Positions 8,818 through 18,592 of a stretch of DNA of 64,000 nucleotides are shown here, piece after piece (within the stretch, counting starts at the first letter, position 1; each line of letters starts with the position of its first letter). The notes beneath the pieces were generated by a model. That model worked only from the letters and a program-made list of their open reading frames with translations, was not told the DNA's origin and searched no databases. The position numbers and the translations under genes were made by a program. Origin of the DNA: Shewanella sp. VB17 (lineage in GTDB: Bacteria > Pseudomonadota > Gammaproteobacteria > Enterobacterales > Shewanellaceae); contig NZ_JABRVS010000001.1 of the NCBI RefSeq assembly GCF_013248905.1, positions 992,001 to 1,056,000 of the forward strand, written 5' to 3'.

Positions 8818-10563
8818 TTACATGCGTTCTAAGGTGTCTATCCCTAGCAGGCTGAAGCCTTTTTTCAGTGTCTTAGCGGTGAGCTTAGCGAGTAATAAAC
8901 GACTCTTTTTTTGCTCTTGTGTATCAGCTGCAAGCACTGGGCATGCTTCATAGAAACTTGAAAATGCACCCGCGAGCTCGAACAGGTAGCCACATAAGGC
9001 ATGAGGCTGCCCTTTAGCGACCATGCGTGAAAGGACTTCGCCAAACTGGGCAAGTTTTGTGCCGAGTTCTTTTTCTTTATCGTGTTCTAACAGAATGCTA
9101 GCATCGGTTAAATCGACATCGCTTGCACGTTTAAATATGCCTGTAACGCGAGTGTATGCATAAAGAAGATAAGGCGCGGTATTGCCTTCAAAGCTGAGCA
9201 TTTGCTCAAAGCTAAAAATATAATCGCTGGTACGATTTTTAGACAGTTCAGCATATTTTACTGAGCTGATGCCGATGACTTTAGCGATGTTGATCAGCTC
9301 AGCTTCATCCATATCAGGATTCTTACTGCGCACCAGTTCAAGCGCTCGGGTATTGGCTTCGGTAAGCAGATCGACTAATTTAACCACGTTACCAGAACGT
9401 GTTTTAAATGGGCGACCATCATCCCCATTAATGGTACCAAAGCCCATATGCTCAAGACTGATGTTGTCATCAACAAAGTTTGCTTTACGAGCCAGTGCAA
9501 ACACTTGCTGAAAGTGCAAGGCTTGGCGCAGGTCGACAAAGTAGAGTGCGCGATCAGCTTTTAATACATTCGCGCGGTAACGCATGGCAGCCATGTCGCT
9601 GGTGGCATATAAGTAGCCGCCATCAGCTTTTTGAAGGATAACAGGAAGTGGCTCACCTTCTTTATTTTTGAATTCTTCTTGAAATACGACTTTAGCGCCA
9701 TTACTTTCAGACAGTAATCCTTGTGCGTCAAGATCTTGAATAACTTGCGCGAGGTCGTCATTATACGCGCTCTCACCACGGACATCTTCACGGGTGAGGC
9801 TGACGCCTAACAGTTGATACACATGATGGCAATGGCTGAGTGAAATGTCATTAAATTCACGCCATAATTTATTGTAGTACTCATTGCCTGATTGCAATTC
9901 AACCACTAATTTTCGGGCGCGAGTAGCAAATTCTTCTGATTCATCAAAGCGAACTTTCGCTGCTCGATAAAAGGTTTCAAGATCAGAGAGTGCGAGTTGA
10001 GCTTGTTCGCCGTTTTGAGCGCGTAGCTCTTCCATATAAGCCAGTAGCATACCAAATTGAGTGCCCCAATCGCCGACATGGTTTTGACGGATCACCTTAT
10101 GGCCAAGGAACTCAAGCGCGTGAACCATGCTGTCGCCAATAGTGGTTGTGCGCAAGTGACCGACGTGCATCTCTTTGGCTAAGTTAGGTGCTGAATAATC
10201 GACAACAATAGTTTGAGCCTTAGGTAATGAAATGCCTAAGTGATCGTCTTTAAGGGCAAGTGTGAGCTGGCTGGCTAACGCATTGTCATCGATGAAAAAG
10301 TTAATAAAGCCTGGACCTGCTATTTCAACTTTTGATACTTGACTATCTTCAGGCAAGCTCTCTATGATGAGCTGAGCGACTTCGGTTGGTTTTTTACGGG
10401 CAACTTTAGTCAGCATCATAGCTAGGTTTGTTGCAAAATCACCATGAGTTTTATCTTTTGTTCGGTCGACCTGAATACGAGCCTCAAAATCAGTTGGAAT
10501 AACCTCTTGTTGTTTAAGAAGTTCTATGGCTTGGGCGAGCAAAGATTGTATATGTGATTTCAT
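8818..10563 (-). CDS. argS: Arginine-tRNA ligase
   Basis: This cytosolic class I enzyme charges tRNA-Arg with arginine. The 581-residue product has the N-terminal tRNA-binding domain (residues 1-110), the HIGH-type motif HVGHLRTT at about 131-138, then GDWGTQFGMLL, and the family blocks VDLRQALHFQQVFALA and GFGTINGDDGRPFKTRSGNVV. The C-terminal anticodon-binding domain ends in GIDTLERM. As in many ArgRS proteins the KMSKS loop is not canonical. It lies between priA and ftsN with moderate gaps. Confidence 0.98.
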   Translation of the reverse strand: MKSHIQSLLAQAIELLKQQEVIPTDFEARIQVDRTKDKTHGDFATNLAMMLTKVARKKPTEVAQLIIESLPEDSQVSKVEIAGPGFINFFIDDNALASQLTLALKDDHLGISLPKAQTIVVDYSAPNLAKEMHVGHLRTTTIGDSMVHALEFLGHKVIRQNHVGDWGTQFGMLLAYMEELRAQNGEQAQLALSDLETFYRAAKVRFDESEEFATRARKLVVELQSGNEYYNKLWREFNDISLSHCHHVYQLLGVSLTREDVRGESAYNDDLAQVIQDLDAQGLLSESNGAKVVFQEEFKNKEGEPLPVILQKADGGYLYATSDMAAMRYRANVLKADRALYFVDLRQALHFQQVFALARKANFVDDNISLEHMGFGTINGDDGRPFKTRSGNVVKLVDLLTEANTRALELVRSKNPDMDEAELINIAKVIGISSVKYAELSKNRTSDYIFSFEQMLSFEGNTAPYLLYAYTRVTGIFKRASDVDLTDASILLEHDKEKELGTKLAQFGEVLSRMVAKGQPHALCGYLFELAGAFSSFYEACPVLAADTQEQKKSRLLLAKLTAKTLKKGFSLLGIDTLERM

Positions 10564-10701
10564 TGGCGTTTATCGACACTTACTAATGATTAAAATAATG
10601 AATGATAACCGCACATTTTAGCCGTTTGTTATAGTCAATTGCTATCATAAAAATAACTTTTATTGCACTTTTTAATGGAAATTTGATATTAACGGATAGA
10701 A

Positions 10702-10723
10702 AGCCTTGCTGTATGACAAGGCT
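10702..10723 (-). terminator. Probable terminator of priA
   Basis: AGCCTTG (10702-10708) pairs with CAAGGCT (10717-10723) around an eight-base loop, 30 bases after the priA stop on the minus strand. Only a short CTTTCT run follows, so it is a weak rho-independent terminator at best. Confidence 0.5.
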
Positions 10724-10752
10724 AAGGGGCTATAAATGAATACAATGAGTCG

Positions 10753-12948
10753 TTAGAGTAAATCTTGTGGGTCTCTGTCGATGCTCCAACGGCAACGCTT
10801 AGCTGATGGTAGCGCTTCTATATGTGGTAAAGCAGATTCGAAAGCTTGCTGTAAACGTTGGCGGGAGAGAGTTTGAAACATAAGGTGACGTCGATACTTG
10901 CCCGCTTTTTTATCCATAGGCGCTGGCATAGGCCCGATTACTTCGCATTCTTCATCTTGTGGTAGCAATTGAGCCACCTCACTGAGAAAGTTTTCGGCAT
11001 CGATTGCCTGATTGGCCTCGGCGCGAAGCAATAGCATATTCCATGCTGGTGGCAGGAGTGCTTGTTTTCGTTCGCTGAGCTGATTTCGGGCAAATTGGCC
11101 ATAACCGACATGCATTAACTCACGTAAAATGGCATTATCTGCTTGATGTGTCTGCATTAATACCGTGCCTTTTTTTCTGGCTCGCCCGGCCCGACCTGAT
11201 ACCTGTGTATAGAGCTGCCCAAAGCGCTCTGGCGCTCTAAAATCTGCGCTGAATAGTGCCCCATCTACATCCAACAATCCAACGAGAGTGACATCGGGGA
11301 AATGATGACCTTTAGCCAGCATTTGAGTGCCAACCAATATTTTATATTCCCCTTTATGAATAGCGTTGAGATGGCTCTCCAATGCCCCTTTTCGACTCGT
11401 TGTGTCACGATCTATACGTACCACGGGATATTTTGGAAACTCCTTTTCTAATACTGCAGCTAGTTGCTCTGTTCCTACGCCTTGCCCCATTAACAGAGTA
11501 CTACCACAGTTGTGACATTGCTTAGGGATCGCGTATTGGTTACTACAGTGATGGCAACGAATTTCGTTTAAAGATTGGTGTACAGTAAAGAAGGCATCAC
11601 ATCGATCACATTCATGTAGATGTCCACATTCATGGCACAATAATGCAGGAGAAAAACCTCTGCGATTAAGAAACAATAAAACTTGATTGCCGGCATCGAG
11701 ATGAATACGCATTTCATTGAGAAGTGCATGAGAAAGCCCACTTTTTAAAGGTTGACCGCTGATGTCGATGATCCCTTGCCGTACTTTCTCAGCGTTACCT
11801 GCACGTTGTCCTAATTCAAGGTGTTTATAGCGACCACTAAGGGCATTTTGTAGACTTTCTAATGACGGTGTTGCGGTGCCAAGCAGCACGGGGATCTTCT
11901 CTAAATGTCCACGCATCACAGCTAAATCTCGAGCGTGATAGCCGACTCCTTCTTGTTGTTTAAAGCTAGAATCATGTTCTTCATCAAGAATAATAGCCCC
12001 TGGAAAGGCCATCGGGGTGAATAATGCCGAACGTGTCCCTATGATGATTGCGGCCTCACCTGTTCTTGCTTGGCGCCAAGCAATCAGTCTTTGGTTATCG
12101 GTTAGTCCAGAGTGAATAACAGCGACAGTGACGTTAAATCGACTCTTGAATCGGCTGATTGTTTGTGGTGTTAAGCCAATTTCAGGGACCAAAATGAGTG
12201 CCTGCTTTCCCTTTTTGAGCACACTTTCTAACAGGGCGAGGTAGACTTCTGTTTTTCCTGAGCCAGTTATCCCCTCTAGTAAGGTACAGTGATATCCTGT
12301 TTGTTGGTTAAGTGTCGCTACTGCAATGGCCTGTTCGGGATTCAATGTTAATGGATCTTCACCTAGCTCAAGGTTTTCACGCCAAGAGAGATCGAGCTTA
12401 TTGATGCGCTCATCTTTGGTGATCCATTCTTTATCTTGCAATGCTTTTAGGGCTGATGGACTTAAATGTAAACTAGCAACCTCTTCTTGAGATAGTTCTG
12501 ATTGCTGTAGTAATTCGAGTATTTTCCTTTGTGCTGGGGCGCGTTTAACAGCGTCCAGAGATGCAGCGTTGCCTGCAGATGTTGTCCGCCAAAAAATACG
12601 AGTGTCGGCTAATATCTCAGCACCTTTTCTCAATGCAACCGGTAAGGCTTGAGACATCATCTGTCCGACACTACAGAAGTAGTATCTTGCTGCCCAAGTG
12701 GTGAGTTTATAAAGAGGATCTGGCAGTAATGGTTCGTTATCAAGTAGCGCTATAAGCGATTTTATTTGATTGGGCTTTAAGTTACAGGTATCTGATGTTC
12801 CGGTAATAAGACCGATCAATTGTTGACGACCAAAAGGGACTTTAACCCGCATGCCTTTTTGAGGAGTAAGTGTGAGTGTTTCAGGTATTTTATAACTGAA
12901 GGTTTGCCGCAAAGGTACAGGAAGGGCAACCTCGACAAACAAGGGCAT
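10753..12948 (-). CDS. priA: Primosomal replication protein N' (PriA helicase)
   Basis: PriA is the DEAH-type 3'-5' DNA helicase that restarts stalled forks by loading DnaB. I place the start at the ATG at 12948, giving 731 residues (E. coli has 732) and the usual MPLFVEVALPVPL beginning; an upstream TTG at 12969 would add seven residues but has no ribosome site. Walker A GITGSGKTEVYL and the DEEHDSSFKQQ box are present. The zinc-binding region has eight cysteines in CHECGHLHECDRC, CHHC and CHNCG. A helicase C-terminal domain with GTQMLAKGHHFPDV and RAGRARKKG follows. It is the first gene of the minus-strand block. Confidence 0.97.
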   Translation of the reverse strand: MPLFVEVALPVPLRQTFSYKIPETLTLTPQKGMRVKVPFGRQQLIGLITGTSDTCNLKPNQIKSLIALLDNEPLLPDPLYKLTTWAARYYFCSVGQMMSQALPVALRKGAEILADTRIFWRTTSAGNAASLDAVKRAPAQRKILELLQQSELSQEEVASLHLSPSALKALQDKEWITKDERINKLDLSWRENLELGEDPLTLNPEQAIAVATLNQQTGYHCTLLEGITGSGKTEVYLALLESVLKKGKQALILVPEIGLTPQTISRFKSRFNVTVAVIHSGLTDNQRLIAWRQARTGEAAIIIGTRSALFTPMAFPGAIILDEEHDSSFKQQEGVGYHARDLAVMRGHLEKIPVLLGTATPSLESLQNALSGRYKHLELGQRAGNAEKVRQGIIDISGQPLKSGLSHALLNEMRIHLDAGNQVLLFLNRRGFSPALLCHECGHLHECDRCDAFFTVHQSLNEIRCHHCSNQYAIPKQCHNCGSTLLMGQGVGTEQLAAVLEKEFPKYPVVRIDRDTTSRKGALESHLNAIHKGEYKILVGTQMLAKGHHFPDVTLVGLLDVDGALFSADFRAPERFGQLYTQVSGRAGRARKKGTVLMQTHQADNAILRELMHVGYGQFARNQLSERKQALLPPAWNMLLLRAEANQAIDAENFLSEVAQLLPQDEECEVIGPMPAPMDKKAGKYRRHLMFQTLSRQRLQQAFESALPHIEALPSAKRCRWSIDRDPQDLL

Positions 12949-13111
12949 ATAGATGAAAGCTCTACTCAAATGATATTGGTTAGTGTACTCAGGCTATCGG
13001 GTAAGGGCTACTCTTTAATGAGATTAACATTAAGCAAGGAATCGATGTTTATTTGTGGGAAGCTAAAATGCTGTCTACTGGCTTTGTCTGCAGCATGTAA
13101 AGTGGTCATGT

Positions 13112-13320
13112 TATATACCCAAGCTACCTCAAAATGCAGGATTTAGCATGTCGAGAAGTGACAGAGTTCAAGGGCGTTAATTGCTCCTGCATTAACGACA
13201 TTCCCACCATCCATGGCGGTCTTCATGAAATTGATGAACTCGTTATGCTCGGCTCGGGCATCCTGCTTCGCCCTAGCGCCTGAATCCGCTCAGTCGTCAT
13301 TCAATATGTCATCACGAAGA
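13112..13320. repeat. Possible interspersed intergenic element upstream of rpmE
   Basis: This non-coding block begins with TATATACCCAAGCTACCTC and is more GC-rich than the AT-rich DNA around it. Short blocks like ATACCCAAGC..CCT..A.ATGCAGG recur between genes in Shewanella and Vibrio genomes; that memory is the only support for calling it a repeat. No second copy is seen in this window. It could also be a fragment of a decayed gene. Confidence 0.35.
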
Positions 13321-13331
13321 ATAAGTTTATC

Positions 13332-13360
13332 TTGTGGGTTTCAGATGATCACTGTAATAT
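13332..13360 (+). promoter_or_regulatory. Sigma-70 promoter of rpmE
   Basis: TTGTGG (13332-13337) and TAATAT (13355-13360) are separated by 17 bases, an optimal spacing. Transcription would start near 13367, leaving a leader of about 80 bases before rpmE. Confidence 0.6.
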
Positions 13361-13446
13361 ACACCGCCTAAATATTCTATTAACTTCATGTGGTGTCCGA
13401 CTTCGGGTTGGGAGAGCGACATGGCCTTTAACGAGAGGTAATCCCA
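13361..13446 (+). promoter_or_regulatory. rpmE 5' leader with hairpin, candidate L31 autoregulatory leader
   Basis: A short stem TCCGAC (13396-13401) with GTTGGG (13407-13412) encloses a TTCGG loop, followed by GAGAGG about seven bases before the rpmE start. L31 leaders that let free L31 repress its own translation are known in gammaproteobacteria. That this leader is one is inferred from position and the hairpin; no covariance model was run. Confidence 0.45.
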
Positions 13447-13659
13447 ATGAAAGCAGATATCCATCCAGCATATGCAGAAATTACTGCAACATGTACTTGT
13501 GGCAACATCATCAAAGTCAATTCAACTGCAGGTAAGTCTTTGCATTTGGACGTATGTGGTGCATGTCACCCGTTCTACACTGGCACACAGAAAGTGGTAG
13601 ACACTGGTGGACGTATTGATAAGTTCAACAAGCGCTTTGGTGCACTTGGTAAGAAGTAA
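13447..13659 (+). CDS. rpmE: 50S ribosomal protein L31, zinc-binding type
   Basis: L31 bridges the two ribosomal subunits. The 70-residue product keeps the zinc ligands as CTC near residues 16-18 and CGAC at about 37-40, so it is the zinc-containing (C+) paralogue rather than the Zur-induced C- form. Family blocks HPFYTG and FNKRFG are intact. GAGAGG precedes the ATG. It is a single-gene unit with its own promoter and terminator. Confidence 0.98.
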   Translation: MKADIHPAYAEITATCTCGNIIKVNSTAGKSLHLDVCGACHPFYTGTQKVVDTGGRIDKFNKRFGALGKK

Positions 13660-13693
13660 TTATTCATTTAATTATTCTTCAACATAAATTTTT

Positions 13694-13719
13694 AAAAAAG
13701 CGCCTTATGGCGCTTTTTT
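13694..13719 (+). terminator. Rho-independent terminator of rpmE
   Basis: The stem AAAAAAGCGCC pairs with GGCGCTTTTTT around a TTAT-type loop, ending in a T tract. It starts 34 bases after the rpmE stop codon. Confidence 0.93.
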
Positions 13720-14142
13720 GTTACCATATTGATAATATTATGTCGAATATTGATGATGAATTTTAAACATTGGCAAAAATGGCTTAAATTAGATTAAAAA
13801 GATTTATCAAATGTATTTCCGTTGTAATTTTTGGTAATTTTAGCAATATTTTTGCTGTTTATTCGATTTATGATGAGTAAATGGGCTTTTTTGTCGTATT
13901 TTTCCTACAAAAAACCGAACTAATTTGTCCCTTTGAGCAGTAGATAAGTTTGTAAAATACCCCTTTGGCCTTTAATCCCTCCCTTTAGCTGATATTTTCC
14001 TAATATATTGTTTAAAAATGATAGCTTTTCGAGTATCGTAGCGACAATTGTTATTGCTATTTTTTTAGTATTTAAAAAGTAAAAAAATAGAATAACATAG
14101 ACCTTAATAAAGTTTAATTGCCGTATTTTCAGGATTAAAAAA
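13720..14142. other. AT-rich gene-free stretch before the malic enzyme gene
   Basis: No reading frame, repeat or strong hairpin is seen. The DNA is very AT-rich, and the last part must hold the promoter of the malic enzyme. CAGGATT lies ten to sixteen bases before the ATG at 14143 and is a plausible ribosome site. Confidence 0.4.
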
Positions 14143-15390
14143 ATGTCAGATTTTAGACAGCAAGCCCTTGATTACCATGAGTTTCCAGTACCAGGAAAAA
14201 CAGGCGTTTGCCTGACTAAACCAGCAGAAACCAGCATGGATTTAGCATTAGCCTATAGCCCAGGTGTTGCCGAGCCGGTGCGCGAAATTGCTGCTAACCC
14301 TGAGAATGCTTATCGCTATACAGCCAAGGGTAATACTGTTGCAGTTATCTCTAATGGGACTGCTATTTTAGGGCTGGGAAACTTGGGACCATTGGCATCT
14401 AAACCTGTTATGGAAGGTAAGGCATTATTATTTAAGCATTTTGCAAATATAGATGCGACAGATATTGAGGTTAAGCACCGTACCACTGAAGAGTTTATTC
14501 ATACGGTAGAGTCAATTGCTGATACATTTGGTGGCATTAATCTAGAAGATATTAAGGCGCCAGAATGTTTTGAAATCGAAAAAGTGCTTATTGAGCGCTG
14601 TAATGTTCCGGTTTTCCACGATGATCAACATGGCACCGCTATCGTTACTGCTGCTGGGATGCTTAATGCGCTTGAGATTCAAGGTAAGCAGATCGAAGAT
14701 GCTATTTTTGTCTGTATGGGAGCGGGCGCCGCAGCCATAGCGTGTATGACAATGATGGTTAAGTGTGGTGCTCAGCGTGAAAATATCTATATGTTAGATC
14801 GAAAAGGTGTTATTCACACTCGCCGTGAAGATATTAATGAGTATAAAGCATTATTTGCCAATAATACCGATAAGCGCACCTTAGAAGATGTGATTAAAGG
14901 CGCTGATGCTTTCTTAGGTTTATCGGGACCTGATGTGTTAAGTGCTGAAAATATAGCACTAATGGCGCCAAAGCCAGTGATATTCGCTTGTTCAAATCCC
15001 GATCCTGAGATTAAACCTGAAATAGCACACCAAGTTCGTCAAGATCTTATCATGGGTACTGGTCGCAGTGATTACCCTAATCAAGTGAATAACGTGTTGT
15101 GCTTTCCATTTATTTTTCGTGGTGCGCTTGATGTTCGTGCGTCGAAAATTAACGATGAGATGAAATTGGCTGCAGTATATGCCATTGCAGAGTTGGCTAA
15201 AGAAGAAGTTCCCGCTGCTGTTGTGGCTGCCTATCCTGATGTGAGTCAATTAAGTTTTGGTCCTGAATATGTGATCCCCAAACCGATGGATCCTCGTTTA
15301 TTGCCTAACGTAGCGAAAGCCGTGGCTCAAGCAGCGATTGATTCAGGTGTTGCGGCGATTACAGCCTTACCTGAAAATTATCTTAGCTAA
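14143..15390 (+). CDS. Malic enzyme (oxaloacetate-decarboxylating malate dehydrogenase), short form
   Basis: This enzyme converts malate to pyruvate and CO2 with NAD(P)H formation, linking the TCA cycle to pyruvate. The 415-residue product has the N-terminal malic domain with YSPGVAEP, SNGTAILGLGNLGP and the metal/substrate block FHDDQHGTAIV. The NAD(P)-binding domain follows with VCMGAGAAAIAC. It resembles the first part of MaeB but lacks the C-terminal phosphotransacetylase-like domain that makes MaeB about 760 residues, so I leave the symbol open. It is a single gene with its own terminator. Confidence 0.93.
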   Translation: MSDFRQQALDYHEFPVPGKTGVCLTKPAETSMDLALAYSPGVAEPVREIAANPENAYRYTAKGNTVAVISNGTAILGLGNLGPLASKPVMEGKALLFKHFANIDATDIEVKHRTTEEFIHTVESIADTFGGINLEDIKAPECFEIEKVLIERCNVPVFHDDQHGTAIVTAAGMLNALEIQGKQIEDAIFVCMGAGAAAIACMTMMVKCGAQRENIYMLDRKGVIHTRREDINEYKALFANNTDKRTLEDVIKGADAFLGLSGPDVLSAENIALMAPKPVIFACSNPDPEIKPEIAHQVRQDLIMGTGRSDYPNQVNNVLCFPFIFRGALDVRASKINDEMKLAAVYAIAELAKEEVPAAVVAAYPDVSQLSFGPEYVIPKPMDPRLLPNVAKAVAQAAIDSGVAAITALPENYLS

Positions 15391-15410
15391 GCAGACATGA
15401 ATAAGATAAG

Positions 15411-15435
15411 AAAGGGGCCTTAGGCCCCTTTTTTT
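15411..15435 (+). terminator. Rho-independent terminator of the malic enzyme gene
   Basis: AAAGGGGCC pairs with GGCCCCTTT around a TTA loop and runs into seven T residues. It starts 20 bases after the stop codon. Confidence 0.95.
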
Positions 15436-15485
15436 GGTTTGAGTTATGTTAACCTAGCATAATAAAATCCTGCAGGAAGCGGAGC

Positions 15486-17390
15486 ATGAAACTGACTCGA
15501 CTTTTAACAAACAAATTAACCAGTTTTTGGTTATTGTCATTGTCTGCTGTCGCCTTAATTTTTTTATTGATAGCACTAATCAGTTTCGTGCAGTTAACCT
15601 CTAAATTTCAACAGGAGAAGGTGGCTGAAGTCGAGGCAATGTTAGTCGATCACTTTGATCGTGATGGGACATTAGACTCCCTAGGATCTTGGCTTCCTGC
15701 TATTTTATCTGCTTACAAGGTTAGTCATTTTGTATTAAAAGATGAGAGTCATATTCTTTATCAATATGATTCTAATGAAAATTATACTAGTTTTGTTCAT
15801 TATGATAAGCAGTTGTCAGGTTTCAGCTTATCAATGAAGCTGCCTCAACCTTTTAAAATGTATCGTTTTAGTTGGTATGGCTTAATTGTTTTTTTTACGG
15901 GTATTATTTTTATTATTGTTTTTGTTCGTTTTGGGTACCTGTGGCTGTCTGAACAGTTGCAAGGTATTGAAGATCTTGCTCTGCGCAGTAAATCAATCCT
16001 CAAAGGTGACTATGAACAAGCTTTAGCTGAGAAAGGGGAAGGTAAGCCTAGGGTGATTAATCGTGCGTTGACACATATGTTGTTAGAGTTAGATGATGCA
16101 CAAAAACAGAGGGCGAGATTTGATCAATTTATCCGCTCAAATACTTTTCTTGATGCTGAAACGGGTATCGGAAATAGGTTATTTCTGAAAAACCGTTTAG
16201 ATGCACTAAGTAATGATGCGGGTATGATGGCTCCAGGAGCGCTTTTTTTATTGGAAATGGAAGCGCTTGATCTACTGCAACAAGAGTTTGGAGATGAGCC
16301 AATAGGTGAAATATTACATCAAACGATTAATGATATTAATCAAATATTAAATAGCCAAGCAAACAGTATTTTTTCACGTCGTTCTTACAACCAACTAGCC
16401 ATAGTTGTGCCCCAAATATCACTTAAAGATGTCGAAAAACTTGCCGCTAAATTCCTTAAAGTTTGCATGACACAATATTTTCCAGAGATGATTAACCGCG
16501 ATGATTTTTTTCATATCGGTGTCGCCTATTTTAAGGTTGGTGGGTTGAAAGAGCAGCTTATCGAAGAAGCCGAACGTGCTCTAAGAGCCGCGCAATTTCA
16601 AGGTGCTAGCGGTTGGTTTATGTATGATAAGGGAGCTGTGGATGAGGAGTTTTCTAAAGGGTCAGTTCGTTGGAGAAGCTTTTTAGAGTACGCACTAGTT
16701 AATAAGCGATTAGTGGTTTTTACCCAACCAATTGTTGATAGTGATTCTAAGATCCACCACTTAGAGGTTTCGAGCCGAATTCGTGATAATCAACAAAACT
16801 TAATTCGCGCGACATTGTATATTCCTATGGCAATAAAGTGTGGTCTAATTCCTCAATTTGAACGGCAAGTGATCGAAATGGTACTGTTTGATTTACTTGG
16901 AGACCGACATGATATTCTGACTCAATATAGTATTAATTTAAGCTTAGACACCCTGTTAAGCAGAGCTTTTATTCATTGGTTTAAAACGACATTACTGGAA
17001 TATCGTCATCTTACTCCACGGCTGATATTTGAGGTCAATGAAGACATAGTGGTCAATAATAGGGACCAGTTAGCCTCGCAACTCGATATGATCAAAAAAA
17101 TGGGGGCTAATCTGTGTGTTGACAGAGTTGGTCAACAGGTTGTGGGTACGCAATATATTAAAGAATGCAGCTTTGACCTCATTAAATTACACAGATCGAT
17201 TGTGCGTCAAATACACCTAAGACAAGAAAATCAGTTGTTTATTCGAAGTCTCATTGGTGGCTTGTATCACACAGATGTACAGGTTTTTGCCGAAGGTATC
17301 GAGTCTCTTGAAGAGTGGCAAACCTTAAAAATCCTAGGGGTCAGTGCTGGCCAGGGAAGCATGTTTAGTGATCCGGTTGAAAAAGTTTAG
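15486..17390 (+). CDS. csrD: CsrD/MshH-type degenerate GGDEF-EAL regulator
   Basis: CsrD (called MshH in Vibrio MSHA loci) directs RNase E-dependent decay of CsrB/CsrC-type small RNAs and does not make or degrade c-di-GMP. The 634-residue product has two membrane segments, about residues 16-38 and 128-150, flanking a periplasmic loop. A GGDEF-like domain covers about 210-380 and an EAL-like domain about 395-630. Both active motifs are lost: the GGDEF position reads as RRSYN and the EAL position as EVS, as expected for CsrD. AGGAAGCGGAG precedes the ATG. It heads the msh cluster but is separated from mshI by 284 bases. Confidence 0.87.
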   Translation: MKLTRLLTNKLTSFWLLSLSAVALIFLLIALISFVQLTSKFQQEKVAEVEAMLVDHFDRDGTLDSLGSWLPAILSAYKVSHFVLKDESHILYQYDSNENYTSFVHYDKQLSGFSLSMKLPQPFKMYRFSWYGLIVFFTGIIFIIVFVRFGYLWLSEQLQGIEDLALRSKSILKGDYEQALAEKGEGKPRVINRALTHMLLELDDAQKQRARFDQFIRSNTFLDAETGIGNRLFLKNRLDALSNDAGMMAPGALFLLEMEALDLLQQEFGDEPIGEILHQTINDINQILNSQANSIFSRRSYNQLAIVVPQISLKDVEKLAAKFLKVCMTQYFPEMINRDDFFHIGVAYFKVGGLKEQLIEEAERALRAAQFQGASGWFMYDKGAVDEEFSKGSVRWRSFLEYALVNKRLVVFTQPIVDSDSKIHHLEVSSRIRDNQQNLIRATLYIPMAIKCGLIPQFERQVIEMVLFDLLGDRHDILTQYSINLSLDTLLSRAFIHWFKTTLLEYRHLTPRLIFEVNEDIVVNNRDQLASQLDMIKKMGANLCVDRVGQQVVGTQYIKECSFDLIKLHRSIVRQIHLRQENQLFIRSLIGGLYHTDVQVFAEGIESLEEWQTLKILGVSAGQGSMFSDPVEKV

Positions 17391-17674
17391 CAAAATTTAA
17401 TGAAACATCCATTCAATTAATCCTTTTCCCATGCGCTACACGTGCAATAGTTGCGTGCCTATCTTTCGCTTACGACTGATATTAATTCAGTGTTTTTCTA
17501 CAAAATTATAAGCTTAGTCATTGTAATATTCACAACCAAATTTGTTATCTGCTTATATACTTTGGTAGGAAGTGAGCTAATCTTGTTGGTATTGATTCAC
17601 CATTATCACCTTGTTAATGGCCAACAAACCAAGTAATAGCCTCATATGCGTAAACGGCAAATAGGTACCTTGTG

Positions 17675-18592
17675 ATGAAAAAGAGTCTGTTTAGTCGGTT
17701 GGCCTTTTGGCACAAATCTAATACCAAAGGTAAGATCGGGATTTATGTTTGTGCTGATAAAGTTGTCGCTTACCGTCAAGTTGATGAGGTTCAGGATAAA
17801 GACCTCTCCCAAACTGAGCTAAAAGAATTCATCTTTGATGGCACTAATTGGTCTAGTTTTTTTACCGCTCTGTCCAAGGAGTTCGGTTCAGCTGTGCTGC
17901 AGGTCACGTTAAGTTCATCATATTATCAATTGTTATTAGTCGATAAGCCCAATGTTGAGCCAGAGGAAATGACTCAGGCATTAATGTGGACAGTAAAAGA
18001 TATGGTTAGCCAAGCGATTACCGATATTCATATCGATTATTTTGAATCACCTCAACAAAACGATGCCAAGTTGACTGTGGCAGTGGTTGATAAAAATAGC
18101 ATGGCAGCCATGGTGTTAGCGGCTAAAGAGCATGACATGTTGGTTGTGGGGATAAATATTGAAGAGATGGCAATGACTAATTTATTTTGGGAGGAGCCAC
18201 AAGCGAAATTGGTGATCAGTCATTTTTCGGGACAAGAGATATTGTTGACCGTTGTTAGGCAAGGCGAGCTGTATATGCAGCGAAGGGTTAGGGGGTTTAA
18301 TCAGATAGACACGGTTAGCGCTGAACAGATGGTGTCAGGGATGGCGGATGATTTAAGTCTCGAATTACAGCGTTCTATGGATTATTTTGAAAGCCAGTTA
18401 CATCAAGCTCCAGTGTCATCTATCGAGTTGCTAATCAATGGTCAGGCTGAAAAGTTAGCCGAATTAATTAGTGTTAACTTTAATCAAGAGGTGAACGCCA
18501 TTATTGCTGAAAGTGTTGAGGCAAAAATGGCGATTTTAGCACTAAAAGAAATGAGTCGAGATAAAGTGGATGTTGTGGGGGGTCAGACATGA
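17675..18592 (+). CDS. mshI: MSHA biogenesis protein MshI (PilM-like)
   Basis: MshI is the cytosolic actin-like component of the pilus inner-membrane platform, equivalent to PilM. The product is about 305 residues with no signal peptide or membrane segment. A GTG at 17672 is directly followed by the ATG at 17675; I use the ATG. Its stop overlaps the start of the next gene in an ATGA junction, so translation is coupled to the PilN-like partner. The assignment rests on gene order and general similarity; motif evidence within the protein is modest. Confidence 0.85.
   Translation: MKKSLFSRLAFWHKSNTKGKIGIYVCADKVVAYRQVDEVQDKDLSQTELKEFIFDGTNWSSFFTALSKEFGSAVLQVTLSSSYYQLLLVDKPNVEPEEMTQALMWTVKDMVSQAITDIHIDYFESPQQNDAKLTVAVVDKNSMAAMVLAAKEHDMLVVGINIEEMAMTNLFWEEPQAKLVISHFSGQEILLTVVRQGELYMQRRVRGFNQIDTVSAEQMVSGMADDLSLELQRSMDYFESQLHQAPVSSIELLINGQAEKLAELISVNFNQEVNAIIAESVEAKMAILALKEMSRDKVDVVGGQT

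Noticed and set aside
12949..12969. A TTG start that would extend PriA by seven residues.
   Set aside because: No ribosome site, and the ATG at 12948 gives the expected length and N-terminus.
17451..17636. A 61-codon reading frame in the gap between csrD and mshI.
   Set aside because: No ribosome site, no recognisable family and a hydrophobic, low-content product; it looks like a chance frame.
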